A DNA stretch of 64,000 nucleotides from Tissierella sp. P1 (GTDB lineage: Bacteria > Bacillota > Clostridia > Tissierellales > Tissierellaceae): assembly GCF_002266425.1 (NCBI RefSeq), contig NZ_NPMN01000011.1:1-64000 (forward strand). The letters run 5' to 3'. Position 1 is the first letter of the stretch. Each line of letters opens with the position of its first letter. Positions 1-8,040 of this stretch are shown here, one piece after another. A program made the position numbers and the translations under genes. The notes beneath the pieces are model-generated. The model ran no database searches, was not told where the DNA came from, and saw nothing but the letters and a program-made list of their open reading frames with translations.

Positions 1-68
1 TGTATCATAACTGGGAGATGCCAGAGGAGTAAAACAGCTTAATTTCAATGGTTATAGAGCTTTGGATT

Positions 69-611
69 TTATTCGTTTTTAATAATTAACTCAATTTGCT
101 TACGCTTTGCCAACGAAGGAAATGACTCGTTGGCATGGAGTAGGTAATGCCAATAATAACCACCAGTAGTAAATTGATTCCCATGCAGGCATCTGCATAT
201 TAATTGATTGCCAATATCCATAATACGACCAGCTTCACGAATGCTAGCAAACTTCAAAACTTCATTGCCGCAGGTACTAACAGCCATGACTGGTACTTGC
301 TCTATTAAATTGTTTTTCACTGCATGGTTAACATTCTCTTTAGGGGTAACCCATTCTAAATTGCTTACGCTATTATTTGTCTTAATACCATCTATATGAT
401 TGACTTGAGGTAGCTTTTTAGGATTTGGAATAAAGGTCTGAGCTACTAATCTATGAGCAAAAAACCCTTTAACCTTACCATTTTTACATAACCTATATCG
501 AGCATAGCCCCGCACAAAATCTGGTTTTAAAATTCGATCATATTTTGTATTTTTCACTTGACCTTCTGTGTTAATGAAATAGTCCTCATAGTTTTCAATT
601 GGTTTCCACAT
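69..611 (-). CDS. NUMOD4-HNH homing-type endonuclease
   Basis: 180-aa protein. Residues about 2-45 match the NUMOD4 DNA-binding module (W-K-P-I-E-N-Y-E-D-Y-F-I-N-T-E-G). Residues about 50-95 form an HNH nuclease core with VNHIDGIKTNN and NLEWVTPKEN. Residues about 110-155 resemble a NUMOD1 helix-turn-helix that ends in GGYYWHY. Such proteins nick or cut DNA site-specifically and spread as free-standing homing endonucleases in phages. It lies just downstream of the integrase on the same strand, with a good GAAAGGAG ribosome site before the ATG, so it is probably co-transcribed. No intron or intein is seen around it. Confidence 0.85.
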   Translation of the reverse strand: MWKPIENYEDYFINTEGQVKNTKYDRILKPDFVRGYARYRLCKNGKVKGFFAHRLVAQTFIPNPKKLPQVNHIDGIKTNNSVSNLEWVTPKENVNHAVKNNLIEQVPVMAVSTCGNEVLKFASIREAGRIMDIGNQLICRCLHGNQFTTGGYYWHYLLHANESFPSLAKRKQIELIIKNE

Positions 612-643
612 AATTAATCTCCTTTCTCATATACCTAGTCTTC

Positions 644-1849
644 TTAACTCGTTGGCAATTTTTTTACATAGGACTCTAATATTTGAACTGTCTTATCCTC
701 CATGCCTTCTGTTAAGTGGGAATAGATATCCATAGTAGTAGTTATACTGGAATGCCCTAATCTTTCTTGAACAGATTTCATATCAGCACCATTTTCAATT
801 AACATAGTAGCATGAGTGTGACGCAACATATGAAAATTAAATGGTATATTTATATCGTTAGTGACGATATCTCTGGTATGATTAGCGTGAAAAGGGGTAA
901 AAGCAGTTCCATTTTCTGAGGTACATACAAAATGTATCTCTTTTTTATCCTTTTTATCAAGATTATAGCTATGATAATCTTTGTAAATGAATCCTTCTTC
1001 ATCAATGAAGAACTTATAATAATAGATGCCATACTTTAATTTATTTTTACTTTGTTCTATTTTGTGTTTTTTTAATAAATTAACTAAAGTATCGCCAATT
1101 CTTATTGTCCTTACAGAGGATTGATTTTTAGTAGTAGATAGGATAAATTTATTGCCTTTTCTAGTGACATTCTTTTCTACAGTAAGTGTTTTATTGTCCA
1201 AATCTATATTTTCCCACTTCAAAGCACACACCTCTCCTACTCTCAAGCCTGTATGAAATGCAATTTGAATAGGTATATAGTGTATAGTTCCTTTAAATCT
1301 TTCTAATATTTTTTGATATTCATCTAATGTAACTGTTTTTTTATCATCGTTTTTCTTCAATGATGGCATTGTCACATACTCCATAGGGTTATTTTTTATA
1401 AATTGACAAGGATGAACGGCATACTTTAGCGAGCTAGATAATATGGCTTTCATATTTTTTATATATTTTAAGCTATAATTTTCTTTGACTTTATCATTAA
1501 TAAAAGATTGTAAAACTGTTGGAGTCAAAGAGTTGAGTTTATACTTGCCTAGATCTGGTTTAATATGATTTTTTATTATAATATTTCTTAACTTATAAGT
1601 AGTATGTTTTAAGTTTGTTTCTACATATTCCTTCATCCAATAATCCATATAATCGGATACGGATATATTTTTAGGTTCAAAAAATTGTCCTGCATTTTCA
1701 TATTCAGTTAGTGCAATTCTTCCAACCCTAAGAGCCTCTGCTTTAGTATCTCCACCAACTCTTTCTATCCTCTTGCGTTTACCATCTATAGATGCAGTTT
1801 CAAAGCTATAGTACCATTTCTTTCCTCTTTTTCTTGCTGATACAGTCAT
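644..1849 (-). CDS. int: Phage tyrosine integrase
   Basis: 401-aa site-specific recombinase for prophage integration and, with an excisionase, excision. The N-terminus (about 1-55) is an AP2-like arm-binding domain. A SAM-like core-binding domain covers about 62-160. The catalytic domain carries R203 (HTGLRVGEV), H340 and R343 (HMLRHTHAT), H366 (LGHSS) and nucleophile Y376 (MDIYSHL). It is full length for the family. A terminator at 1898-1915 separates it from the repressor operon, so it is probably expressed independently. The excisionase-like gene at 5030 is a plausible partner. No attP core was identified. Confidence 0.96.
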   Translation of the reverse strand: MTVSARKRGKKWYYSFETASIDGKRKRIERVGGDTKAEALRVGRIALTEYENAGQFFEPKNISVSDYMDYWMKEYVETNLKHTTYKLRNIIIKNHIKPDLGKYKLNSLTPTVLQSFINDKVKENYSLKYIKNMKAILSSSLKYAVHPCQFIKNNPMEYVTMPSLKKNDDKKTVTLDEYQKILERFKGTIHYIPIQIAFHTGLRVGEVCALKWENIDLDNKTLTVEKNVTRKGNKFILSTTKNQSSVRTIRIGDTLVNLLKKHKIEQSKNKLKYGIYYYKFFIDEEGFIYKDYHSYNLDKKDKKEIHFVCTSENGTAFTPFHANHTRDIVTNDINIPFNFHMLRHTHATMLIENGADMKSVQERLGHSSITTTMDIYSHLTEGMEDKTVQILESYVKKLPTS

Positions 1850-1892
1850 TTTTATACTCCTTTCTTAAACTTATGTTCTTTTTTGAATTTAT

Positions 1893-1915
1893 ATAAAAGA
1901 GCCGAGTTAGGCTCT
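1893..1915 (-). terminator. Intrinsic terminator after ImmA/repressor operon
   Basis: On the minus strand AGAGCC-TAACTC-GGCTCT forms a perfect 6-bp stem followed by a short T-run. It lies directly after the stop codon of the ImmA-like gene and should separate repressor transcription from the integrase. Confidence 0.7.
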
Positions 1916-1928
1916 GAATATCATTCCT

Positions 1929-2384
1929 TTATTCCCACACTTCCATTACAGCCAAAGGATCAAAATAGACAGCATAGTTATCGATTACATAAAACTGTCC
2001 ATATTTTTGACTATAATACTTTAAAACTTCTTCTATATATTCCTCAGTAACATCTAGATATTCGGCTAGTTCGAATCTATTTCTAACGCCAGCTTTGTAA
2101 GCGTTAATTAAATCAATAATACCTACTAATTTTCTATATCCCCATGCTCTAGCTTGTCTCTCTTGTTTCCGATTTCTAACATCTGATTGGTCTAACACGT
2201 CACCAATATTTGCATGATAGTGCCCTAGTTCTTCAACTAATGCACATTTCTTATCTGCATTGTTAAGGTCCTTTTTTATAGCAATCCTATTTCCTTTAAT
2301 CCTTCCTTTATAAGCTTTGAGAGGTTTCTCTTTTACAATTAATCCGTGCATTTCTGTTTCTATTAATAATTCTTCATAAGTCAT
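1929..2384 (-). CDS. ImmA/IrrE-family metallopeptidase-like protein
   Basis: 151-aa protein of the ImmA/IrrE (DUF955) family, which in Bacillus ICEBs1 cleaves the neighbouring phage-type repressor to allow induction. The zinc-site segment reads LVEELGHYHANIGDVL. The usual first histidine of HExxH is replaced by glutamate (EELGH), a variant known to me in many phage-borne relatives, so catalytic competence is uncertain. It follows the repressor closely on the same strand, as in classic immR-immA pairs, and probably controls or assists that repressor. Confidence 0.85.
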   Translation of the reverse strand: MTYEELLIETEMHGLIVKEKPLKAYKGRIKGNRIAIKKDLNNADKKCALVEELGHYHANIGDVLDQSDVRNRKQERQARAWGYRKLVGIIDLINAYKAGVRNRFELAEYLDVTEEYIEEVLKYYSQKYGQFYVIDNYAVYFDPLAVMEVWE

Positions 2385-2408
2385 TTGCTCCGTCCCCCTG
2401 TCAACCTA

Positions 2409-2969
2409 TTAAAAATCGTCATCATCCATTATAGCATCGTCATGAGCTTTATCTTCTTCAGAGGCTCCTTCAATTTCATGTGCTGCATTAAGAAGCAAGT
2501 GGTCAGGTGTTTCTTCTTTCCTCTTTTCATTAAGATTGAGAATTTTAAAACGCAAATATGATTTTATATCTTTTATAAGCTCGTTATATTCACTTATTGA
2601 TATATTAAAAGATACATCACCATAGGTAATGGTATAGTATTCTTTTTCAGGTAACTCGAAATCTTTTGGAGGTATGAGCCAAGAATTATATTCAATATCG
2701 CAATCTATAAGTTTAAGTGCATTAATAAATTTAGTTTCTTGCTCACTTTTGGACAATGTTTTTTCAAGATCATCCCATCCCATTAAATAAGCTGGAGTTG
2801 TATTTAAAATTTCTGCTAAAGGCTCTATTACAGTAATAGGTAAATTTTCAATTTCGTCACTTTCATATCTGTATATTGTTGCCCTATTTTTACCTAATTT
2901 ATCTGCTATATCATCTACCGATAGACCTAATCCTTTTCTTAGTTCTTTAATTCTTTTTCCGATGCTCAC
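2409..2969 (-). CDS. CI-like repressor, XRE-family HTH
   Basis: Lysogeny repressor. The N-terminal XRE helix-turn-helix spans about residues 3-60 (IGKRIKELRKGLGLSVDDIADKLG, shown in part), followed by a PAYLMGWDDL linker typical of Firmicute phage repressors and a C-terminal region of about 110 residues without a visible Ser-Lys peptidase motif. The start is set at GTG 2969: GGGAGG lies 9 bases upstream, whereas the ATG at 2978 abuts that ribosome site and the ATG at 3008 lies inside the -10 box of its promoter. It is divergent from the Cro-like gene. The ImmA-like protein downstream is the likely regulator of its stability. Confidence 0.9.
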   Translation of the reverse strand: MSIGKRIKELRKGLGLSVDDIADKLGKNRATIYRYESDEIENLPITVIEPLAEILNTTPAYLMGWDDLEKTLSKSEQETKFINALKLIDCDIEYNSWLIPPKDFELPEKEYYTITYGDVSFNISISEYNELIKDIKSYLRFKILNLNEKRKEETPDHLLLNAAHEIEGASEEDKAHDDAIMDDDDF

Positions 2970-3006
2970 TCTTATCATCCTCCCACAAAATATCAAATCT
3001 AATTTC

Positions 3007-3034
3007 ATTATACCTTATATTCGCAAATATGCAA
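3007..3034 (-). promoter_or_regulatory. Repressor promoter
   Basis: On the minus strand TTGCAT (3034-3029), a 16-bp spacer and TATAAT (3012-3007) make a good sigma-A promoter reading into the repressor. Operator O1 (3021-3035) overlaps the -35 box and spacer, which suggests autoregulation. Confidence 0.7.
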
Positions 3035-3035
3035 C
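3021..3035. promoter_or_regulatory. Operator O1
   Basis: TCGCAAATATGCAAC is one of three related sites (3021, 3123, 3372) with the pattern TCGC-N6/7-TGCAAC. It overlaps the repressor promoter. Binding by the repressor or the Cro-like protein is inferred from position and recurrence. Confidence 0.55.
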
Positions 3036-3069
3036 ATAAAAACGGTAAAAAGTTAAATAATTATAAAAA

Positions 3070-3077
3070 TATGCGAA
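3070..3077. promoter_or_regulatory. Operator half-site O2
   Basis: TATGCGAA contains the inverted half-site TGCGA and lies just upstream of the -35 box of the Cro-like gene promoter. Only one half is clear. Confidence 0.35.
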
Positions 3078-3084
3078 AATAATA

Positions 3085-3112
3085 TTGACTTTAGAGAACA
3101 AGATGATATACT
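3085..3112 (+). promoter_or_regulatory. Early (PR-like) promoter
   Basis: TTGACT (3085-3090), a 16-bp spacer and TATACT (3107-3112) form a strong promoter for the Cro-like gene and probably the early operon. Operator O3 (3123-3138) lies just downstream of the expected start point, so a bound repressor would block initiation. Confidence 0.75.
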
Positions 3113-3122
3113 TTAATTAAAG

Positions 3123-3138
3123 TCGCGTAAAATGCAAC
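3123..3138. promoter_or_regulatory. Operator O3
   Basis: TCGCGTAAAATGCAAC matches O1 and O4 and sits at the expected start point of the early transcript. Confidence 0.55.
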
Positions 3139-3160
3139 AAAGAAATAGGAGGTGTAAAGA

Positions 3161-3379
3161 GTGGTAAATGTCAATAAATTGAAGGGGAAAATAGTAGAAA
3201 ATGGACTTAACATCTCTGAACTAGCTAAAAAGATAGGTTTGGATAGAAGTACACTTTATAGAAAACTAAACAGCGATGGTGAAACTTTCACAATAAAAGA
3301 AGCTAATTTAATTTTCAGGGAGTTAAAGTTAACAAAAGTAGAGGCAATGGAAATTTTTTTTAATTATCATGTCGCATGA
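3161..3379 (+). CDS. Cro-like HTH regulator
   Basis: 72-aa DNA-binding protein. Residues about 14-50 form a helix-turn-helix (LNISELAKKIGLDRSTLYRK). The size and the position as first early gene opposite the repressor fit a Cro-type regulator. It starts at GTG 3161 after AGGAGGTG. It should compete with the repressor at the TCGC/TGCAAC operators, one of which lies over its own 3' end. Confidence 0.85.
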   Translation: MVNVNKLKGKIVENGLNISELAKKIGLDRSTLYRKLNSDGETFTIKEANLIFRELKLTKVEAMEIFFNYHVA

Positions 3380-3387
3380 AGTGCAAC
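3372..3387. promoter_or_regulatory. Operator O4, upstream of antirepressor
   Basis: TCGCATGAAGTGCAAC is a third full copy of the operator. It spans the stop codon of the Cro-like gene and ends 25 bases before the antirepressor ATG. It could act as a roadblock or local operator for the antirepressor. Confidence 0.5.
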
Positions 3388-3411
3388 AGTTATAGCAAAG
3401 GAGGAAAGCGA

Positions 3412-4200
3412 ATGAATGATTTGCAAATATTTAAAAATGAAGAATTTGGAGAAATAAGAACAGTCTTAATTGAAGGTAAACCATATTTTGTAGGAATTGA
3501 TATAGCTAGAGCATTAGGATATAGCAATCCTAGTAAGGCAATTATACAACATTGCAAAGGGGTTACCAAAATGGGAATACCTTCGAAAGGTGGGATACAA
3601 GAAACAAACGTTATTCCAGAAGGTGATATTTATAGGCTAATAACTAAATCAGAGCTACCATCAGCAGAAAAATTTGAAACTTGGGTATTTGATGAAGTTC
3701 TACCATCTATAAGAAAACATGGGGCATATCTAACAGATGGAGTTATGGACCAGATACTAAGTGACCCAGATTTTGGGATTAAACTTCTTATGGAATTAAA
3801 GACAGAAAGAGAAGAAAAGCAACAGTTACAATTAGCTAATCAAAAACAACAACAAATAATTGGAGAGCTAAAACCTAAAGCTGATTACACAGATAAGATT
3901 CTAAAGAATAAAGGGCTTGTTACAATAACGCAAATAGCTAAGGACTATGGGATGAGCGGAACTGAAATGAATAAGTTGTTGTATCAATTAAAGGTACAAT
4001 ACAAACAAAGTGACCAATGGCTTTTATATAAAGAACATCATGGAAAAGGATATACTCATTCAGAAACAATTGACATAGTTAGAAGTGATGGAAGAGCAGA
4101 TGTGAAGATGAATACTAAATGGACGCAAAAAGGAAGATTGTTTTTATACGACTTATTAAAAGAGAATGGCATATTGCCAACTATAGAAAAAACTGCATAG
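3412..4200 (+). CDS. Bro-N/KilAC phage antirepressor
   Basis: 262-aa DNA-binding regulator. The N-terminal Bro-N domain (about 1-100; FGEIRTVLIEGKPYFVG, DIARALGYSNPSKAI) is followed by a coiled, Gln-rich linker (about 125-160) and a C-terminal KilAC/ANT domain (about 165-255; ITQIAKDYGMSGTEMNKLL, KWTQKGRLFLYDLL). The ATG at 3412 is chosen because AAAGGAGG precedes it; an upstream in-frame ATG lies inside the Cro-like gene. Antirepressors of this type inactivate the CI repressor or its operators and promote induction. Operator O4 lies just upstream. Confidence 0.9.
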   Translation: MNDLQIFKNEEFGEIRTVLIEGKPYFVGIDIARALGYSNPSKAIIQHCKGVTKMGIPSKGGIQETNVIPEGDIYRLITKSELPSAEKFETWVFDEVLPSIRKHGAYLTDGVMDQILSDPDFGIKLLMELKTEREEKQQLQLANQKQQQIIGELKPKADYTDKILKNKGLVTITQIAKDYGMSGTEMNKLLYQLKVQYKQSDQWLLYKEHHGKGYTHSETIDIVRSDGRADVKMNTKWTQKGRLFLYDLLKENGILPTIEKTA

Positions 4201-4278
4201 TCGAAAAGTAGAAAATGTATTTGAAATAAACGAATCTCAAAATTAATTTAGAAAAACAAAATTAAAGGGGGGACAAAG

Positions 4279-5013
4279 ATGAACAGTTTAATAAAGAAAG
4301 AATTAGTTTTAGATAGCAGAGAAGTAGCAGAAATGGTGGAAAAGAATCATGCACATTTATTAAGAGATATAAAGATATATATCGAATATATTTCAACCAA
4401 TCCAAATTTGGATTCGTTAGACTTCTTCATCGAAAGCACATATATAGATGCAAAAGGAGAAGAAAGACCTAACTATAATTGCACTAAAAAAGGTTGTGAG
4501 TTTATAGCCCATAAGCTTACTGGACAAAAAGGCACTCTGTTTACAGCAATATATATTAATAGATTTCATGAAATGGAAAGTCAATTAAATATGAAAGGTA
4601 CTTTATCAAATCTAAGCCCACAACTACAGTTATTAATAAATATGGAGTTAAAACAAAAAGAAATAGAAGCTACTGTAATTGAGACCAAAGAAGAAATCCA
4701 GGCAATGAGAGAAGTAATAGAAATTAGACCAAGTGAAAATTGGAGAAAAGAAACCAATTCAATAGTTAATAAAATATGTAAGAAGTTAAATGATTATCAA
4801 AATCCTAAAGATGAGATTTATAAAGCTTTAGAGGAAAGAGCGAAATGTAATCTTAAAATTAGACTTAACAATTTAAGAGGTAGAGCCTTCGATAACTGTT
4901 GGACGCAAACTAAAATCAATAACCTTAATTATCTTGATGTTATAGCTGATGATGGTAAGCTAATTGAAATCTATACAGCAATAGTTAAGGAAATGGCAGT
5001 TAAATTTTTATAA
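4279..5013 (+). CDS. Rha-family regulator with ORF6C domain
   Basis: 244-aa phage regulator. The N-terminal part (about 8-110; LVLDSREVAEMVEKNHAHLL, YNCTKKGCEFIAHKLTG) is the Rha (pRha) domain. The C-terminal half (about 150-240; ENWRKETNSIVNKICKKLND) is the ORF6C domain found in Firmicute phage antirepressor-like proteins. Together with the Bro-N protein it gives this phage two antirepressor-type proteins in tandem. A GGGGGG ribosome site precedes the ATG. Confidence 0.88.
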   Translation: MNSLIKKELVLDSREVAEMVEKNHAHLLRDIKIYIEYISTNPNLDSLDFFIESTYIDAKGEERPNYNCTKKGCEFIAHKLTGQKGTLFTAIYINRFHEMESQLNMKGTLSNLSPQLQLLINMELKQKEIEATVIETKEEIQAMREVIEIRPSENWRKETNSIVNKICKKLNDYQNPKDEIYKALEERAKCNLKIRLNNLRGRAFDNCWTQTKINNLNYLDVIADDGKLIEIYTAIVKEMAVKFL

Positions 5014-5029
5014 AGCGAGGTGAAGATAA

Positions 5030-5281
5030 ATGAAACCAAGATTAGAGTTATTAGAAAATACTTTATACACAGTAGAGGAGGTTGCTGTTGTAATAAAAAC
5101 TAATACTAATTATGTCTACAGCTTAATAAAAGCGGGTCACTTAGAAGCATTAAAACTAGGAAGAATTAAAGTAAGAAAATCGGAAGTAGAAAGATTTTTA
5201 AAAGAAGCTCAAGGATACGACTACACGGACCCTTACAATATAAAGGAATTGGCAAACGAGGAGGAAAAATCAAAATGTTGA
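5030..5281 (+). CDS. Excisionase-like MerR/HTH DNA-binding protein
   Basis: 83-aa protein with an excisionase-family winged HTH (about 10-58): TVEEVAVVIKTNTNYVYSLIKAG then LEALKLGRIKVRKSEVERFL (quoted in parts). Such proteins bend DNA and direct integrase toward excision, or act as small regulators. It is the best excisionase candidate in the window. Its stop overlaps the next ATG by 7 bases, indicating an operon. Confidence 0.75.
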   Translation: MKPRLELLENTLYTVEEVAVVIKTNTNYVYSLIKAGHLEALKLGRIKVRKSEVERFLKEAQGYDYTDPYNIKELANEEEKSKC

Positions 5282-5466
5282 ATATAATATGCAACCTAAT
5301 AGCCAAAATAGTTTTTCTAGGCATAAATGGGACAATCTGTATACCGATTTTAATAGCTTTGTTTCCAGAATTTGTGGGACAAGTTAAAGATATAGCTTAT
5401 GTAAGCAATAAAACATTTAAAATGGGGGAGAGCAATGTCAAATCTAGAAAAATGGGACTTCATTAA
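5275..5466 (+). CDS. Small hydrophobic protein
   Basis: 63-aa protein of unknown function. Residues about 3-33 are strongly hydrophobic (LNIICNLIAKIVFLGINGTI and on), predicting one or two membrane segments. The ATG has a GAGGAGG ribosome site inside the end of the preceding gene. It overlaps the following gene by 32 bases, so the real product may be shorter or translation coupled. Confidence 0.5.
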   Translation: MLNIICNLIAKIVFLGINGTICIPILIALFPEFVGQVKDIAYVSNKTFKMGESNVKSRKMGLH

Positions 5467-5680
5467 AATTCTAGACTTCAACAGAGAAGAACTAGACGAA
5501 GAAGAAATGAAAGACTTCATAGGGACAGATGGGATTATAATAGGTATCTTTGGTGACTCTGGATACCGATATGATGTGATTTTATTTAATATGGGTTTAC
5601 AAAAGAAAGCTATGGACAACGGTGGAATCCTTTGGAGGGATGAAGATTTAGAGAAGTTAGAAATTGAGGGGGTGAAATAA
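5435..5680 (+). CDS. Small acidic hypothetical protein
   Basis: 81-aa acidic protein, no family recognised. It contains the runs [12 protein letters not shown] and [19 protein letters not shown] ribosome site precedes the ATG. It sits in the tightly packed early operon. Confidence 0.65.
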   Translation: MSNLEKWDFIKILDFNREELDEEEMKDFIGTDGIIIGIFGDSGYRYDVILFNMGLQKKAMDNGGILWRDEDLEKLEIEGVK

Positions 5681-5682
5681 AC

Positions 5683-5868
5683 ATGAATGAAGATAAATAC
5701 AAAGAACATCGTGGCAGTTGGCCTGTTCAATGCACTCTAAAATACGATAAAAGAAAAATAGGTAGAAATGAATCTTGCCCTTGTGGCAGTGGAAAGAAGT
5801 ATAAGAAATGTTGTGGTCCAGTTTTTAGAAATAATAGATGTCATTTAAATAGTCAAACCCTTTATTAA
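5683..5868 (+). CDS. SEC-C motif zinc-binding protein
   Basis: 61-aa protein consisting mainly of a SEC-C motif, [19 protein letters not shown] (residues about 28-46). This zinc-binding module is found at the C-terminus of SecA and in many small proteins. The rest has no recognisable domain. It starts two bases after the preceding stop, in the early operon. Its role is unknown. Confidence 0.75.
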   Translation: MNEDKYKEHRGSWPVQCTLKYDKRKIGRNESCPCGSGKKYKKCCGPVFRNNRCHLNSQTLY

Positions 5869-5891
5869 GAAGTCTAGGAGATGAATTAAAT

Positions 5892-6191
5892 ATGGAAACT
5901 AAAATTCAATCAATTAACTTAGTTCAGAATAGAGAGAATTTGATAACTAGATATGAGAATGTGCTAACAGAGGTAGAATTGGAGTTTATGCTGAATTATC
6001 TAGTAGATAGCATAGAAGTAGGAGAAATATATGATTTCTATGTAGTAACTGATGATATAATTCTCGACCATATCAATCTTTATGTTTCTAAGATAGAAAA
6101 AACTACAGATGATCATATCATTCATGGAACTAATGATGAAGATATAGAAGTAAAATTTTATCTTTCTAAAACTGAGTTTTGGATAAGGTAG
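5892..6191 (+). CDS. Hypothetical protein
   Basis: 99-aa acidic protein with no recognised family. It is rich in isoleucine, valine and aspartate and looks like a small alpha/beta protein. It is part of the early operon; its stop lies 11 bases before the TTG start of the YyaC-like gene. Confidence 0.65.
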   Translation: METKIQSINLVQNRENLITRYENVLTEVELEFMLNYLVDSIEVGEIYDFYVVTDDIILDHINLYVSKIEKTTDDHIIHGTNDEDIEVKFYLSKTEFWIR

Positions 6192-6202
6192 GAGGTGAAA
6201 AA

Positions 6203-6748
6203 TTGATTACTATTAACTCTCAAGATTGCAAAGAAAAGTTCTATCAATCATTTAAGACACAATTAGAACAAATAAATAAAACTTATGATGAAATCTGTAT
6301 TGCATGTATAGGCACAGATAGAAGTACTGGAGATAGCTTAGGTCCTTTAGTAGGTTACAAACTTGGAGAATTAGAAGGAATTAGGATTGTAGGTAACTTG
6401 GATAAACCACTTCATGCACAAAATTTAAAGGAATTCGTTTCTTCCTTAGATGAAAATACTCTTGTAATAGCTGTAGATGCAGCACTAGGTAAAGAGGAAA
6501 GAGTCGGATTTATAAATGTAAAGCAAGGTGCATTAAGACCAGGTGCAGGAGTAGGGAAAGATCTACCCCATTTAGGAGACATAGCAATTACTGGAATTGT
6601 GAATATTGGTGGAATGATGGAATTTATGGTATTACAGAATACTCGATTATCCGTAGTTATGAAAATGGCAGATGTAATTTCAGAAGGTCTGAAAAGAGTT
6701 TTAAAAGAAAAAAGCTCTCAGGGACGGCAATCCCAAAAGAGCCAATAA
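6203..6748 (+). CDS. YyaC-like spore protease family protein
   Basis: About 181 aa, similar to YyaC, a sporulation-associated protein with the HybD/GPR-type phosphorylase-hydrolase fold that is normally chromosomal in spore formers. The family signature GTDRSTGDSLGPLVGYKL is at about residues 36-53. Later conserved segments are AVDAALG, GALRPGAGVGKDLP and GDIAITGIVN. TTG 6203 is preferred because GGAGGTG lies 7 bases upstream and the preceding stop is at 6191. The last 12 residues are encoded by a strong inverted repeat (6713-6742). Its presence among phage early genes is unusual. Protease activity is not proven for the family. Confidence 0.85.
   Translation: MITINSQDCKEKFYQSFKTQLEQINKTYDEICIACIGTDRSTGDSLGPLVGYKLGELEGIRIVGNLDKPLHAQNLKEFVSSLDENTLVIAVDAALGKEERVGFINVKQGALRPGAGVGKDLPHLGDIAITGIVNIGGMMEFMVLQNTRLSVVMKMADVISEGLKRVLKEKSSQGRQSQKSQ
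6711..6743 (-). terminator. Terminator-like hairpin inside 3' end of yyaC-like gene
   Basis: Read on the minus strand, GGCTCT ... GGGA ... TCCC ... AGAGC is followed by a T-run, giving a two-part stem like an intrinsic terminator. No minus-strand gene in this region needs it. It may be a relic of the chromosomal locus from which the gene came. Confidence 0.4.
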
Positions 6749-6792
6749 GAAAATACTCAATTAAATTATATCAAATAGGAGGAATTAAGTAA

Positions 6793-7323
6793 ATGAAAAC
6801 AATGACTATAGAAGAATTAAGGAAGAGAGAACTTCAATTTGGTGATGTATTGTATTTTGAATGCCAGAGCGAAGATTTTAAAGGCTGGTATCTAATTATG
6901 AAAAATTGCCTCATAGGATTAAACACTCCCACCCCTATCGCATGGCGACCTAATTGTATTGATGAAAAATTCATAACTAAAATTATTTTAAATGAAAGCA
7001 TAGATATTTTATCAGCTGCATATGATTTTTCGCAATTTATGAGAAGCTTTAACGACTCTTTGGATTCACACCTAATTACTTACATCGTTAAGAAAAAGAT
7101 GGCTAAATATGTCCATTGCGTACATTTTGGTAGTTCAAAATTCTACACATGGAGAGTTCCAGAGAAGCTAAACAATGTCAAGTTTAAAAAAGGTGACATT
7201 GTAGAGGTAGATACCATGTATGGCAATAAATATGTAGAAGTCCGAGAAACAGCTGAATATGAGTATGACGAGAAAACTAAGGAAGTCATAAACCTAATAA
7301 AAACCGATGACTTACCATTTTAA
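6793..7323 (+). CDS. Hypothetical protein with SSB-like acidic tail
   Basis: 176-aa protein with no recognised family. The last residues are IKTDDLPF, almost the same as the conserved acidic tail by which single-stranded-DNA-binding protein recruits partners (this phage's own SSB ends SDDIPF). The body has a beta-rich region near 135-160 (KFKKGDIVEVDTMYGNKYVEV). The tail suggests a role at replication forks or competition for SSB partners; this is inference from the motif only. Confidence 0.7.
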   Translation: MKTMTIEELRKRELQFGDVLYFECQSEDFKGWYLIMKNCLIGLNTPTPIAWRPNCIDEKFITKIILNESIDILSAAYDFSQFMRSFNDSLDSHLITYIVKKKMAKYVHCVHFGSSKFYTWRVPEKLNNVKFKKGDIVEVDTMYGNKYVEVRETAEYEYDEKTKEVINLIKTDDLPF

Positions 7324-7335
7324 GGGGGAATTACA

Positions 7336-7704
7336 TTGAAAAATTATCAAATAAATCCAGTTAATATAGCAAGCCTAGTTGAATTGACAGCAAATTTGTT
7401 CAAGACAATGGATAAAGGAATACCCTATTGTCCAAATAGAAATGAAAAAGCTACACAAATGCACTTCGTAGCAGATTTATTAAAGGATTTAGTAAATACA
7501 GCTTATCCAAGGCAAGAAAGTCCTAAGAAAGGATTACCTAGAGATATGTTGGATGCCATGGCATATGGGCTAGATAAGGTAATCGGAGAAGATTCTACAG
7601 TCATAACTGCACTTAATCTAGACTTCAAATCATTTGAAGAAGCTTTACAAAAGATAAACAAGATTATGAAAGACTACAAACCACCAAAGGCAGGTGAGTT
7701 TTAG
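7336..7704 (+). CDS. Hypothetical protein
   Basis: 122-aa protein, family not recognised. It is mostly alpha-helical, with a conserved-looking segment near 80-92 (GLPRDMLDAMAYG). TTG 7336 follows AAGGGGG at the usual spacing. It overlaps the GTG of the next gene by one base, so translation is probably coupled. Confidence 0.65.
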   Translation: MKNYQINPVNIASLVELTANLFKTMDKGIPYCPNRNEKATQMHFVADLLKDLVNTAYPRQESPKKGLPRDMLDAMAYGLDKVIGEDSTVITALNLDFKSFEEALQKINKIMKDYKPPKAGEF

Positions 7705-8027
7705 TGGATACCGATTATAAGAAACTTACAGAAGATTTAATTCAAGCCAGATTAGCAGCAGAGAAAGCAGCAGAAGGTGAAGATGGTGGAACTGCAAATT
7801 TAGATACTATGACAATAAAATTACCTAGAGCAAACGAAAAGAAAGTCATTGAAGCAGTTAAGAAAGCAGGACTTTATACAAGAGGTAGAAGGGATTGGTT
7901 AGGTCCTAGATATTTTATATCAGGTCCTGGTGGACAAGGCAACTCAAACACAAGAGCAGTTGAAGCTATGACAAAGGTTATGAGGGAAGCAGGGTGGAAT
8001 GTTTTAATTTATTATCAAATGGATTAA
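7704..8027 (+). CDS. Hypothetical phage protein
   Basis: 107-aa protein of unknown function. It has a helical N-terminus rich in Ala and Glu, and a compact C-terminal part with GRRDWLGPRYFISGPGGQGN. It starts at GTG 7704, coupled to the preceding stop. It lies in the operon leading to the recombination genes. Confidence 0.65.
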   Translation: MDTDYKKLTEDLIQARLAAEKAAEGEDGGTANLDTMTIKLPRANEKKVIEAVKKAGLYTRGRRDWLGPRYFISGPGGQGNSNTRAVEAMTKVMREAGWNVLIYYQMD

Positions 8028-8040
8028 GGGGGAGAAGTAA

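Noticed and set aside
1..68. Short plus-strand frame ending HNWEMPEE at about base 33, possible end of a gene outside the window
   Set aside because: Too short to identify and without context on the left; noted only as a possible truncated gene.
612..1928. attP core next to the integrase gene
   Set aside because: No convincing pair of inverted core sites or arm repeats was seen, and no host tRNA sequence is present to compare.
5350..5730. 126-aa minus-strand frame opposite the early small genes
   Set aside because: It is antisense to three plus-strand genes with good ribosome sites, and its composition is that of a reverse-complement shadow.
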